Notes: a model not told the origin generated them from the letters alone. A DNA stretch of 18,665 nt from TMED-70 sp036164085 (GCA_036164085.1 JAYZJV010000049.1:1-18665), one strand, 5' to 3'. Shown: positions 7,187-14,260, numbered from the stretch's first letter. Numbers and translations: made by a program.

Positions 7187-8305
7187 ATGTTAGAAAGATT
7201 TTTAGTACCTAAAGAAGATCAAATATTGATTGAGTCTGAATCAATGACTCACGCAACTAAAGAAATTTTTGTAAAAATGGGATTGTCTGAAGATGACGCT
7301 AAACTCTCATCAGAAGTTTTGATGACAAGCGATCTAAGAGGTTGTGAGAGTCATGGAGTTTCAAATATGCTTCCAATATATGTTGATAGATTTGCAGCAG
7401 GGCCAACTGACCTTGGGATCAACCCTAATCCAAATTTCAAAATTACTAGAGAAACACCAACAACTGCTAATATTGATGGTGATGATGGTCTTGGATTACA
7501 TGTTTTGCCTAAAGCTATGGATATTGCTATAGAAAAAGCTGAAAAATATGGTTCTGGTTCAGTTGCTGTACACAATTCTAGGCATATAGGTATGTTAGCT
7601 TATCATTCAATGATGGCTTTAGAACATGACATGATTGGACTTACAATGACAGCAGGGAACTCTTTAAGTTCTGTCCCTACACATGGTGCAGAAAAAAGAT
7701 TTGCTACTAATCCATGGGCTTATGCAGTTCCTGCAGATAAAGAACCTCCTTTTGTCTTTGATATTGCTACTACACAGGTAGCTGGAAACAAGCTTTCTTT
7801 AGCGAAAAGAGTCGGTGCTAAAATGGATCCGGCTTGGATAACAGACTCTAATGGAAATCCTGTTTTGAAGGAAGTAGACCTTCCAGACAATAGAGAAGAT
7901 TATATGATGCTTCCATTTGGAGGAACTAGAGAAAACGGATCTCATAAAGGATACGGATATGCTGCTGTTGCAGAAATTTTTTGTGATATTTTGAGCGGTA
8001 TGGGTGCTGGATTCTTAATGCCTCCAAATACCTATGGTGAAATGGGACATTTTGTACAAGCTATAAAAATTGATGGTTTTATTGAAGCAGACAAATTTAA
8101 AAAAGACATGGACGACTTTTTGTCAGGTTTAGCTAATACTCCACCCATAGAAGGTCAAGATAGAGTTGTTTATGCTGGATTGCCAGAACATGAGGAAACA
8201 GAAATAAGATTAAAGAACGGAATTCCATATCACTATAAAGTCATAGAGTGGTTCGATAACATTAAAGCAGAATTAAACTTAGATTTTGATTTGAAAAAAA
8301 TGTAA
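7187..8305 (+). CDS. Malate/L-lactate dehydrogenase family (LDH2/MDH2) oxidoreductase
   Basis: A cytoplasmic NAD(P)H-dependent oxidoreductase of 372 residues in the Ldh_2 family, which is unrelated to classical LDH/MDH and includes malate, L-lactate, ureidoglycolate, L-sulfolactate and delta-1-piperideine-2-carboxylate reductases. Family signatures are DLRGCESHG (about 49-57, with the catalytic-region His), the HNSRHIG segment (about 129-135), ATNPWAYAVP and a C-terminal GSHKGYGYA. The ATG at 7187 is chosen because GGAGAGAG precedes it with a six-base gap; an in-frame TTG at 7175 overlaps that ribosome binding site. The stop TAA touches the stop of the convergent octopine-type dehydrogenase, with no bases between. 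The substrate cannot be assigned, but a 2-hydroxy/2-keto acid is expected. Confidence 0.9.
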   Translation: MLERFLVPKEDQILIESESMTHATKEIFVKMGLSEDDAKLSSEVLMTSDLRGCESHGVSNMLPIYVDRFAAGPTDLGINPNPNFKITRETPTTANIDGDDGLGLHVLPKAMDIAIEKAEKYGSGSVAVHNSRHIGMLAYHSMMALEHDMIGLTMTAGNSLSSVPTHGAEKRFATNPWAYAVPADKEPPFVFDIATTQVAGNKLSLAKRVGAKMDPAWITDSNGNPVLKEVDLPDNREDYMMLPFGGTRENGSHKGYGYAAVAEIFCDILSGMGAGFLMPPNTYGEMGHFVQAIKIDGFIEADKFKKDMDDFLSGLANTPPIEGQDRVVYAGLPEHEETEIRLKNGIPYHYKVIEWFDNIKAELNLDFDLKKM

Positions 8306-9376
8306 TTAAAGCATTTGCTTTATTTCATCCAAAGTTAATTTATTGATGCCTAGATCTTCTAAGTTTCTACTGTCTTTCTTAAGGTCAAATTTTAACATTG
8401 TTGACCCTAAGTTTATTATGTTTTCCATGGTTTCTGTTGGGACTTCGAACTTCTTTCCTAAAAGACTCCATGTGTATATTCCAAAGGAGATATCTTCTGT
8501 CATCCATCTATGATTTACAACACCTGGAGCTTTTAGTGATGTAAGCATTTTACTACTTGAAATTGTTTCGATAAGGCTACCTTTTATTCCAAAACCAGCT
8601 GAATGAAATGAATCAGCTATGTTTGGAAGTTTATGATCAAAAATACTTGCTATATTTCTTCTCTCATTATCAACAGCATTTATTACATTGGCTACACTAG
8701 GAGTTACACCTTCGTTATAAAAGAAAAACTCACCTTCTGACTTTTCTATTCTTCCAGAATTTAATAAAACTCCAGCTGGATGCATAACTGGATTTAATGA
8801 AGATAAACCACACTCTAAAACGTCTTTATAAGCAGTTAGTGTAGAAAAAAAATATTTTAAAATATTTACGATTTTTTCCGTATTCTTTTTTGGCATTATT
8901 CCTATTCCTAAGGAAGGGACTTCTCCTAAAATTGTAGCTTCTTTGTTTCCAGTTCTTCTACAAACGTATGGGGACGTATCGGTTTCGCAAATTATAGGAA
9001 TTTCAGAATTGTTTATTTCTAAAATATTTTTTAATTCAAGTGCCCCCAATGTTCCAGGCATTAAGACTACGACATGATTTCTTGTAACTTTGTTAGACAA
9101 TTCATTTGCAAAAGGTTTGTGAGCATATGCAGGAACACAAATTATAATGATTTCAGAAAAATTAAGTGCCTCTTCGATAATATTTGTTACTAAGTCTAAC
9201 CTTAATTTAAAAATTTCTTTCTCGTAAATTAATTTTAAGTCGGTTGATAGATCTTTACTTGAGTGAGAAAAGTCTTTTAACTCAAATAAACATACTTTAT
9301 GCCCATCTTTTTTTAGCTTTAAAGCTGTTGAAAGGCCCGTATTTCCTGAACCCATGATTGTTATTGGTTTACTCAT
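8306..9376 (-). CDS. NAD/NADP octopine/nopaline (opine) dehydrogenase family protein
   Basis: A 356-residue dehydrogenase with an N-terminal Rossmann fold (ITIMGSGNTGLS; GxGxxG at 9-14) and the C-terminal octopine dehydrogenase domain, marked by LNPVMHPAGVLLNSGRIE, in which H199 is the expected catalytic histidine. Family members reductively couple an amino acid with a keto acid, or run in reverse as opine catabolic enzymes; the direction here is unknown. The segment TDTSPYVCRRTG is also typical. The ATG follows the stop of the small membrane gene by 13 bases and has no Shine-Dalgarno; the gap contains a small inverted repeat AGATT-AGTA-AATCT (9378-9391), so coupling to the upstream gene is likely. 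It ends directly against the convergent LDH2-type gene. Possible functional pairing with it (keto/hydroxy acid interconversion) is inference only. Confidence 0.88.
   Translation of the reverse strand: MSKPITIMGSGNTGLSTALKLKKDGHKVCLFELKDFSHSSKDLSTDLKLIYEKEIFKLRLDLVTNIIEEALNFSEIIIICVPAYAHKPFANELSNKVTRNHVVVLMPGTLGALELKNILEINNSEIPIICETDTSPYVCRRTGNKEATILGEVPSLGIGIMPKKNTEKIVNILKYFFSTLTAYKDVLECGLSSLNPVMHPAGVLLNSGRIEKSEGEFFFYNEGVTPSVANVINAVDNERRNIASIFDHKLPNIADSFHSAGFGIKGSLIETISSSKMLTSLKAPGVVNHRWMTEDISFGIYTWSLLGKKFEVPTETMENIINLGSTMLKFDLKKDSRNLEDLGINKLTLDEIKQML
8308..8321. terminator. Weak bidirectional hairpin between convergent genes
   Basis: AAAGC-ATTT-GCTTT is a perfect inverted repeat placed just past the abutting stops at 8305/8306, inside the 3' end of the minus-strand gene. 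A-rich sequence lies upstream and T-rich sequence follows. The stem is short and AT-rich and the U-tract is broken, so it would be a weak terminator. Confidence 0.25.
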
Positions 9377-9389
9377 TAGATTTACTAAT

Positions 9390-9656
9390 CTAAAACGCCT
9401 TTGAACCTAGCATATCCCAAATGGTTGGGTTGTATTTTACTAGGGCATAATAAAAAAGATAAAGTGCAAATAATATAATTCCTGTCATAATTAGCGAAGC
9501 AAAACTTACCGCTGGGACTATAACAAATTTCAATATTTTTTCTAAGCTTTCGTTATCATTGTTCATCATGATGGTATCCTCAAGACTAGTTCCTTTGTAC
9601 ATATTTAGTGATTTGTATTCAGATAAAGCGGAATAAAAATTTTTTTTTCTAGTCAT
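9390..9656 (-). CDS. Small single-pass membrane protein of unknown function
   Basis: An 88-residue protein I do not recognise. The N-terminal half (about 1-40) is polar and charged, including MMNNDNESLEKIL. It is followed by one long hydrophobic segment (about 44-72, FVIVPAVSFASLIMTGIILFALYLFYYALV) that may be one or two short passes. The ATG has no Shine-Dalgarno but TAAAAT ends six bases upstream, suggesting a leaderless transcript and supporting that this is a real gene. It sits 13 bases before the octopine-type dehydrogenase, with which it is probably co-transcribed, and 20 bases below the lipoprotein gene. Confidence 0.65.
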   Translation of the reverse strand: MTRKKNFYSALSEYKSLNMYKGTSLEDTIMMNNDNESLEKILKFVIVPAVSFASLIMTGIILFALYLFYYALVKYNPTIWDMLGSKAF

Positions 9657-9662
9657 ATTTTT

Positions 9663-9668
9663 ATTTTA
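9663..9668 (-). promoter_or_regulatory. Putative -10 element for the small membrane protein gene (leaderless)
   Basis: TAAAAT on the minus strand, then six bases (AAAAAT), then the ATG at 9656. The spacing is identical to that at 10069 and 841. The 20-base gap to the upstream lipoprotein stop leaves room for little else. Confidence 0.35.
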
Positions 9669-9676
9669 TAAGATTG

Positions 9677-10069
9677 CTAATTTATTTCATAGGTGTTTTT
9701 AAATAAATATTCTCCATTATTGCAGTCGATATTTATTGAAATCTTTGAATTTTCAGGAGGATTTAGACTGTAGTCTTTTTTTAACACAATACTAAAGTTA
9801 AGATAATCTAATAGGTTGATGAATTCTCCTTTTCCAATATGAGCTGTAGTTTGATCAGCTATTATAGCTCCAGAAAAATAGTCTAAATTCTCTGGTATAG
9901 TTTCAACCCAACAGACTGAGTTCCTTTTTACTTTTACTGATACTTCATAAACAGTATCCCATGTTAGAGTTTCAGTTATTTGTCCTTCTTTATAAATATT
10001 TATTTTTTCAGAACAAGAAATAATAAATAATAAAAAAAGTAATAAAAAGGCTGTATAAAATTTCTTCAT
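9677..10069 (-). CDS. Small lipoprotein of unknown function
   Basis: A 130-residue protein with a clear lipoprotein signal: MKK, a hydrophobic stretch rich in Leu/Phe and a lipobox ending in FIISC, so C19 would be lipid-modified and the mature 112-residue domain anchored at the cell surface. The mature part is beta-like (alternating hydrophobic residues, several Thr/Val strands) with Cys residues at about 53 and 115 that might pair. No family is recognised. The ATG has no Shine-Dalgarno but a perfect TATAAT six bases upstream. The gene is divergent from the cobalamin riboswitch and importer, and its -10 overlaps the importer's -10, yet nothing in the protein itself points to corrinoid binding. 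Confidence 0.75.
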   Translation of the reverse strand: MKKFYTAFLLLFLLFIISCSEKINIYKEGQITETLTWDTVYEVSVKVKRNSVCWVETIPENLDYFSGAIIADQTTAHIGKGEFINLLDYLNFSIVLKKDYSLNPPENSKISINIDCNNGEYLFKNTYEIN

Positions 10070-10075
10070 TTTAGA

Positions 10076-10083
10076 ATTATAAT
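10076..10083. promoter_or_regulatory. Symmetrical, overlapping -10 elements of a divergent promoter
   Basis: ATTATAAT is a perfect palindrome, so it contains TATAAT on the plus strand (10078-10083) and TATAAT on the minus strand (10081-10076). On the minus strand it lies exactly six bases before the lipoprotein ATG at 10069. On the plus strand it would start transcription near 10090, seven bases ahead of the riboswitch P1 stem at 10097. No good -35 is visible on either side. Symmetrical -10 sequences are known to drive divergent transcription in bacteria; its activity here is inferred. Confidence 0.5.
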
Positions 10084-10096
10084 ATAAAACATATTA

Positions 10097-10202
10097 ACCT
10101 ATGAGGTGCTCACTTAGAGAGAATAGGGAAGATGGTGAAACTCCATCACGGTCGCGCCACTGTAATTGTGAAAACATAAGTCAGGAGACCTGCCTAATAG
10201 GT
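10097..10202 (+). ncRNA. Cobalamin (B12) riboswitch aptamer
   Basis: The leader carries the conserved cobalamin aptamer sequences in order: GGTGCTC, GGGAAGATGGTGAAACTCC, the B12 box GCGCCACTGTAA, and AAGTCAGGAGACCTGCCT. The closing stem P1 pairs ACCTAT (10097-10102) with ATAGGT (10197-10202). It lies between the divergent promoter at 10076-10083 and the ABC permease gene. Binding of adenosyl- or hydroxo/methyl-cobalamin would lower expression of the importer. The presence of this RNA is the main reason for naming the downstream transporter a corrinoid system. Confidence 0.95.
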
Positions 10203-10210
10203 ATTATCAT

Positions 10211-10228
10211 ACTCTTCGCGTAAGGAGT
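10211..10228 (+). promoter_or_regulatory. Candidate riboswitch expression-platform hairpin (P13-like) covering AAGGAG
   Basis: ACTCTT (10211-10216) pairs with AAGGAGT (10222-10228, one bulged G) around the loop CGCGT. The hairpin would hide the Shine-Dalgarno-like AAGGAG at 10222-10227. The loop's CGCG can pair with the self-complementary CGCG at 10153-10156, in the region of the aptamer where L5 lies, as in the L5-L13 kissing contact of this riboswitch class. No U-tract follows, so control of translation rather than termination is likely. Confidence 0.45.
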
Positions 10229-10230
10229 TA

Positions 10231-10266
10231 ATGTTTTCATTGCTTCTAATTAAAAGAGTTAGGTAA
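10231..10266 (+). CDS. Candidate 11-codon leader ORF in the riboswitch leader
   Basis: ATG 10231 opens an 11-codon frame (MFSLLLIKRVR) ending in TAA at 10264-10266, one base before the GTG 10268 and four before the ATG 10271 of the permease. AAGGAG stands three bases upstream of its ATG, a short spacing that weakens the case. If translated, the peptide could couple riboswitch control of ribosome access to the permease, which has only a weak site of its own. It may equally be a chance ORF. Confidence 0.3.
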   Translation: MFSLLLIKRVR

Positions 10267-10270
10267 AGTG

Positions 10271-11305
10271 ATGAAAAACTTATTATTTAAAGATAAATTA
10301 AATCTACTGTTTTTATACCTCTTCATTATATTTACACTAACTATTTTTACTGCTTTTATTTCACTTTCTTCTGGAATTATTAATATTCCGTTAGTTGATA
10401 TTTATTCAATTTTATTTTTCAATTCTTTTATTGGAGAAGTTAATTATTCAATAATTTGGGATATTAGATTGCCCAGAATAATTCTATCTTTTTTTGTAGG
10501 GATGGCTTTATCTATTTCTGGAGCTATTATGCAGGGAATATTTAGAAATCCTTTAGCTGACCCTTCTATTTTAGGTGTTTCGGCTGGAGCCGCTCTTGGA
10601 GCTGTCATTCCTTTTTCATTAGCCATACAATCAATTAATTTATTTATTGTTCCTACCTTTTCTTTTTTGGGAGGGTTAATTGCTTCTATCATGGTTTATA
10701 TGATCTTTCTATTTACAGGTAGAAAATCAAATACAATTCTATTACTATCAGGCATTGCAATAGGCTCTTTATTAAATGCTTTGATTACTTTAAGTGTTTA
10801 TCTTAGTGATAATCCTTTTCAAATGCGTTCTATTTTTTATTGGCTTATTGGAGGTTTTGAATCAACTAGATGGGAACATATAATAATAACCATTCCAGTC
10901 ATATTTATAGGAACGTTTTTTCTTTTTTTAAAGTCTAAAGAGGTTAATATGATTATGATAGGAGATGACTATGCATCTTCTCTTGGGATTAATGTTAATA
11001 GATCTATTTTAATATGTCTTTTATTTACTACTCTTATAACCTCTGCAGCTGTTTCAGTTAGTGGAATCTTAGCGTTTGTTGGGCTGGTCGTACCTCACAT
11101 AATTAGACTAATAATAGGTAATGACAATCGTTTTGTCTTACCATTATATGCTTTGTTTGGAGGTTTTTTTGTGTTGTTTATGGACTATATAACAAGAATA
11201 TTTTTTACCTCCTCTGATTTAAGAGTTGGTGTCTTGATGAGCTTAATTGGAGGCCCGTTTTTTATTTTTTTAATATTTAGAAGCAATTTTATAAAAAAGG
11301 AATGA
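10271..11305 (+). CDS. btuC: Cobalamin/corrinoid ABC transporter permease (FecCD/BtuC family)
   Basis: A 344-residue polytopic membrane protein with about ten hydrophobic helices. Family landmarks are the IRLPRIILSFFVGMALSISG segment near residues 66-84, GIFRNPLADPSILGVSAGA, the ATPase-coupling region GLVVPHIIRLIIG and a C-terminal GGPFFIFLI. Proteins of this family carry B12, heme or ferric siderophores; the riboswitch just upstream points to B12 or another corrinoid. The start is ATG 10271 or GTG 10268 one codon earlier; neither has a strong Shine-Dalgarno (only AGG at 10261-10263), so translation may depend on the leader ORF. btuF follows after a single base. Confidence 0.88.
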   Translation: MKNLLFKDKLNLLFLYLFIIFTLTIFTAFISLSSGIINIPLVDIYSILFFNSFIGEVNYSIIWDIRLPRIILSFFVGMALSISGAIMQGIFRNPLADPSILGVSAGAALGAVIPFSLAIQSINLFIVPTFSFLGGLIASIMVYMIFLFTGRKSNTILLLSGIAIGSLLNALITLSVYLSDNPFQMRSIFYWLIGGFESTRWEHIIITIPVIFIGTFFLFLKSKEVNMIMIGDDYASSLGINVNRSILICLLFTTLITSAAVSVSGILAFVGLVVPHIIRLIIGNDNRFVLPLYALFGGFFVLFMDYITRIFFTSSDLRVGVLMSLIGGPFFIFLIFRSNFIKKE

Positions 11306-11306
11306 G

Positions 11307-12425
11307 ATGAAAAAGAATAGAATTTTCTGTTTAGTTTTACCTTTAGCACTTATTGTTTTTGCCTGTCAGGCAGGAAAAGATAATAGTGTTAGTTATGATA
11401 ACCACAATTCTGTTTTTACACACAGTATTCAAAAACATTATCATACTGACCATAATGAAAAACCTAGAACAGTAATAAAAGAAGAACTTAAATCTGGAGA
11501 TATACAAGAAACTTACGAAAAATATCTTTCCTCAATAGATAGCATTCTTGAACCAAAGAATATTTCATGGCCAAGGAAAGTAAAAATCAATGAAAAAGAA
11601 ATAGTTATTTCGGATAAACCTAAAAGACTGGCTACTATTTCTCTAGGTCACGATGAAATTCTTTTTGGAATCACTGATACTTCTCAAATTGTTGCAACAA
11701 CTTCTTTCTCTAAAGAAGACGGAAGTAATATAAAGTCAAAATCAGAAGGCTTACCTACTATATCATCTGATCCTGAAACTATTATTGCCCAAAATCCAGA
11801 TATAGTCTTTGCTGACCCTTTTGCTTCTGTTGAGCTAATAGATGCACTGGAAGATTTCGGAATCACGGTTATTCAGACCAAATTAAACAATAGTATTGAT
11901 GGTAGAAAAAATGATGTATGGTTAATGAGTTATATAACTGGCAATTTATCAAACGGGAAATCTCTAGTAGAAAAAATTGATAAGAATATTCAATCTCTTC
12001 AAAACCTAAATAATGATTATAAACATCCTAAAAAAAAGGTAATTACTTTATCTTGGTGGGATGCTTATTGGACAGCAGGAACAGGGTCAACAGAAGATTC
12101 AATCATACAACTAGCAGGAGGAATAAATTTATCTGCAGAAAATAATGTAGAGTCAAATTCTACTATAGACAAGGAACTCTTAATTTTAATGGATCCTGAA
12201 ATAATCTTAATTACTCAGTCTGTTGAATGGGGGGGGAAAGATTTTTATGATGAACTTTTAGCAGATGAGTCATTAAAAACTATTCAAGCAATAAAAAACA
12301 AGAATGTATATATGGTTAACCCTAACTGGTGGGGCACTTTATCATATTGGAATATAAAAGGTTCAGAACAATTAGCAAAAATATTATTCAATATAGAAAA
12401 CATTGAAGGGTTTGGTGGTTTTTAA
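11307..12425 (+). CDS. btuF: Cobalamin/corrinoid ABC transporter substrate-binding lipoprotein, His-rich N-terminus
   Basis: The product (372 aa) has a lipoprotein signal ending in LIVFAC, so C20 anchors it to the membrane, as expected for a binding protein in a cell without an outer membrane. The Peripla_BP_2/BtuF-like domain starts near residue 92 (KINEKEIVISDKPKRLATIS) and includes GHDEIL, the SDPETIIAQNPDIVF segment and a C-terminal NWWGTLSYWN. Between lipobox and domain is an unusual linker of about 70 residues with histidines at 33, 39, 44, 46 and 49. The ATG has AAGGA six bases upstream and the stop overlaps btuD by one base. A run of eight G (12229-12236) lies inside the coding region, at codons Trp-Gly-Gly. 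The corrinoid assignment rests on the riboswitch and permease; the His-rich tract could suggest metal binding. Confidence 0.85.
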   Translation: MKKNRIFCLVLPLALIVFACQAGKDNSVSYDNHNSVFTHSIQKHYHTDHNEKPRTVIKEELKSGDIQETYEKYLSSIDSILEPKNISWPRKVKINEKEIVISDKPKRLATISLGHDEILFGITDTSQIVATTSFSKEDGSNIKSKSEGLPTISSDPETIIAQNPDIVFADPFASVELIDALEDFGITVIQTKLNNSIDGRKNDVWLMSYITGNLSNGKSLVEKIDKNIQSLQNLNNDYKHPKKKVITLSWWDAYWTAGTGSTEDSIIQLAGGINLSAENNVESNSTIDKELLILMDPEIILITQSVEWGGKDFYDELLADESLKTIQAIKNKNVYMVNPNWWGTLSYWNIKGSEQLAKILFNIENIEGFGGF

Positions 12426-13159
12426 TGAGCATCAAACTTGAAGATCTGAGTTTTTATTATGATGATAAAAAGATATTAAGCAGTTTATCTTTTTACTCAG
12501 ATTCTTCTATTTTAGGGTTGCTAGGTCCGAATGGATCTGGCAAGACAACTTTGGTTAAATTAATCTCAGGATTGTTAAAAAATAAGTTTGGGAAAATTTA
12601 TATAAACGACGTGAATATAAGTTCATTAAAACATAAGGAACTTGCTAAAATTTTTGCCTTCGTTTCTCAAGATTATGAGCCAACTTATGGATTTAATGTA
12701 CAAGAAATAATTGAGATGGGGAGATATCCATATTTAGGAAGATTAGGGTTTATACAGAAAGAGGATAAAAAAATCATAAATGAAATCACAGAATTGTTAA
12801 ATCTAGAAAAATCAATTAAATTAAAAGTTGAAGATTTATCTTCTGGAGAAAAACAAAAGGTAAGATTTGCAAGAGCATTAGTTCAACAACCTAAATATAT
12901 GATTCTAGATGAACCTACTTCAAATTTAGATTTATCTAACAAGATTCTTACAATTAAAGTAATGAAAGAGATAGCTGATTTTGGTACAAAAATATTACTT
13001 ACTTCTCATGACCTAAGTTTCATAAAAGAATCTACTGATGAATGCCTACTTTTACGTAAAGGAACTATATTGTCTTTTGGAAAAACTGAAGATTTAATTA
13101 ACAAAGGCAACATAGAAAAACTATATAAATTAGATAGTTTACCTGATTGGGTATTATGA
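12425..13159 (+). CDS. btuD: Cobalamin/corrinoid ABC transporter ATP-binding protein
   Basis: A 244-residue ABC ATPase that energises the importer from the cytoplasmic side. All motifs are intact: Walker A GPNGSGKT (34-41), Q-loop VSQDYEP (80-86), signature LSSGE (138-142), Walker B MILDEP (159-164) and H-loop LLTSHD (191-196). The size and the YGFNVQEIIEMGRYPYLG segment are typical of the FepC/BtuD group. It overlaps btuF by one base (TAATG), so translation is probably coupled. The G/T-rich end of btuF is its only possible ribosome binding site. It is the last gene of the riboswitch-controlled operon; a new promoter lies just downstream. Confidence 0.93.
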   Translation: MSIKLEDLSFYYDDKKILSSLSFYSDSSILGLLGPNGSGKTTLVKLISGLLKNKFGKIYINDVNISSLKHKELAKIFAFVSQDYEPTYGFNVQEIIEMGRYPYLGRLGFIQKEDKKIINEITELLNLEKSIKLKVEDLSSGEKQKVRFARALVQQPKYMILDEPTSNLDLSNKILTIKVMKEIADFGTKILLTSHDLSFIKESTDECLLLRKGTILSFGKTEDLINKGNIEKLYKLDSLPDWVL

Positions 13160-13170
13160 TTAATGTAACT

Positions 13171-13199
13171 TTGTACAGTATTTGATTTTTTTGTATAAT
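13171..13199 (+). promoter_or_regulatory. Sigma-70-type promoter for the PhyH-DLH-DUF6295 operon
   Basis: A perfect TATAAT at 13194-13199, with TTGTAC at 13171-13176 and a 17-base spacer, gives a start point near 13206. The -35 keeps only TTG of the consensus. The leader then holds AGGAGA (13215-13220) before the TTG start at 13226. This is one of the best promoter candidates in the window. Confidence 0.6.
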
Positions 13200-13225
13200 A
13201 AACAAAAACAGCGTAGGAGAATACA

Positions 13226-14236
13226 TTGGGAAAATTAACTAATGAACAGTTAAGTCATTTTGAGGAATTTGGTTTTCTAAAAGTAGAAAATTTGATAGAT
13301 CCTGAAAAAATCATTGATCCAATAATTGAAGAATATCATGGAGTTTTAAGTAATCTTGCTGATGAACTTTATGCTGAAGGAAAATTATCATCTAAGTATG
13401 AAGATTTGCCTTTTGGAGAAAGAATAACAAAAATTTATGCAGATTCTGGTGAAAATTACAATCAATTTTTCGATTTTTCCCTTCCGCAAACAGGCATTAA
13501 AGAAGATACACCATTTTGGGCTGGTCCCGCAGTTTTCAATGCTTTAATTCATGAATCTTTACTTGATGCAGTGGAATCTATTATAGGTAAAGAAATTTAT
13601 TCTAATCCTATCCAACATGTTCGAATTAAGGTCCCTGATAAACATGCTCCACGTGATGAAAATGGAATGATTAAATTTGGTACAACTCCCTGGCATCAAG
13701 ATGCAGGAGTAGCTACAAAAGATGTTGATAATACTGATATGTTAACAGTTTGGTTTCCTTTAATGGATGCAAAAGAAGAAAATGGATGCTTACAAGTTGT
13801 ACCTGGTAGTCATGTAGGAAAAGTACTTACACATTGTCCAGGATTTAACCCTTCAACAGGAAAAAAAGAATCTATTTTGAATGGTGGCTTTGGTTTATCA
13901 ATTCCAACTACTGAATTTGAAGATCAAAACGCTATGGCAGTCCCTATGAAAAAAGGTGATGCTTTATTTCTAACAAAGAAAACTGTACACTCTGCTTTAC
14001 CAAATATCAGTGACGTGATCAGATGGAGTTTTGACCTAAGATATCAACCTATTGGACAACCAACAGGAAGAGATATTTTCCCAGGATTTGTGGCAAGAAG
14101 CAAAAAAAATCCTGAAGACGTACTATATGATCCTCAAATCTGGGAAGATATGTGGAAGAATACTCGTGATCAATTAGCTAAGCAAGAGCAATTTGCTTTC
14201 AATAGATGGGATGGAGAGGATCCAGCCTGCGCATAA
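13226..14236 (+). CDS. Phytanoyl-CoA dioxygenase (PhyH) family protein
   Basis: A 336-residue non-heme Fe(II)/2-oxoglutarate-dependent oxygenase. The facial triad is visible: H157 and D159 in TPWHQDAG and H255 in TVHSALPN. R266 (IRWSFDLRY) is the likely 2-oxoglutarate-binding arginine. The N-terminus (EQLSHFEEFGFLKVENLI) is the usual family opening and the ENGCLQVVPGSH segment is also diagnostic. The family hydroxylates many small molecules, so the substrate is unknown. The start is TTG 13226, five bases after AGGAGA; no ATG occurs nearby in frame. It is followed by the dienelactone hydrolase gene after 24 bases and so heads a probable three-gene operon that could oxidise and then hydrolyse a cyclic or ester substrate. 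Confidence 0.9.
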   Translation: MGKLTNEQLSHFEEFGFLKVENLIDPEKIIDPIIEEYHGVLSNLADELYAEGKLSSKYEDLPFGERITKIYADSGENYNQFFDFSLPQTGIKEDTPFWAGPAVFNALIHESLLDAVESIIGKEIYSNPIQHVRIKVPDKHAPRDENGMIKFGTTPWHQDAGVATKDVDNTDMLTVWFPLMDAKEENGCLQVVPGSHVGKVLTHCPGFNPSTGKKESILNGGFGLSIPTTEFEDQNAMAVPMKKGDALFLTKKTVHSALPNISDVIRWSFDLRYQPIGQPTGRDIFPGFVARSKKNPEDVLYDPQIWEDMWKNTRDQLAKQEQFAFNRWDGEDPACA

Positions 14237-14260
14237 ATAATTGAATTGAAAGGTATCGTT

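Noticed and set aside
9378..9391. Inverted repeat AGATT-AGTA-AATCT before the octopine-type dehydrogenase as an operator
   Set aside because: It is short and AT-rich, overlaps the end of the upstream gene, and occurs only once, so there is no support for a regulator site.
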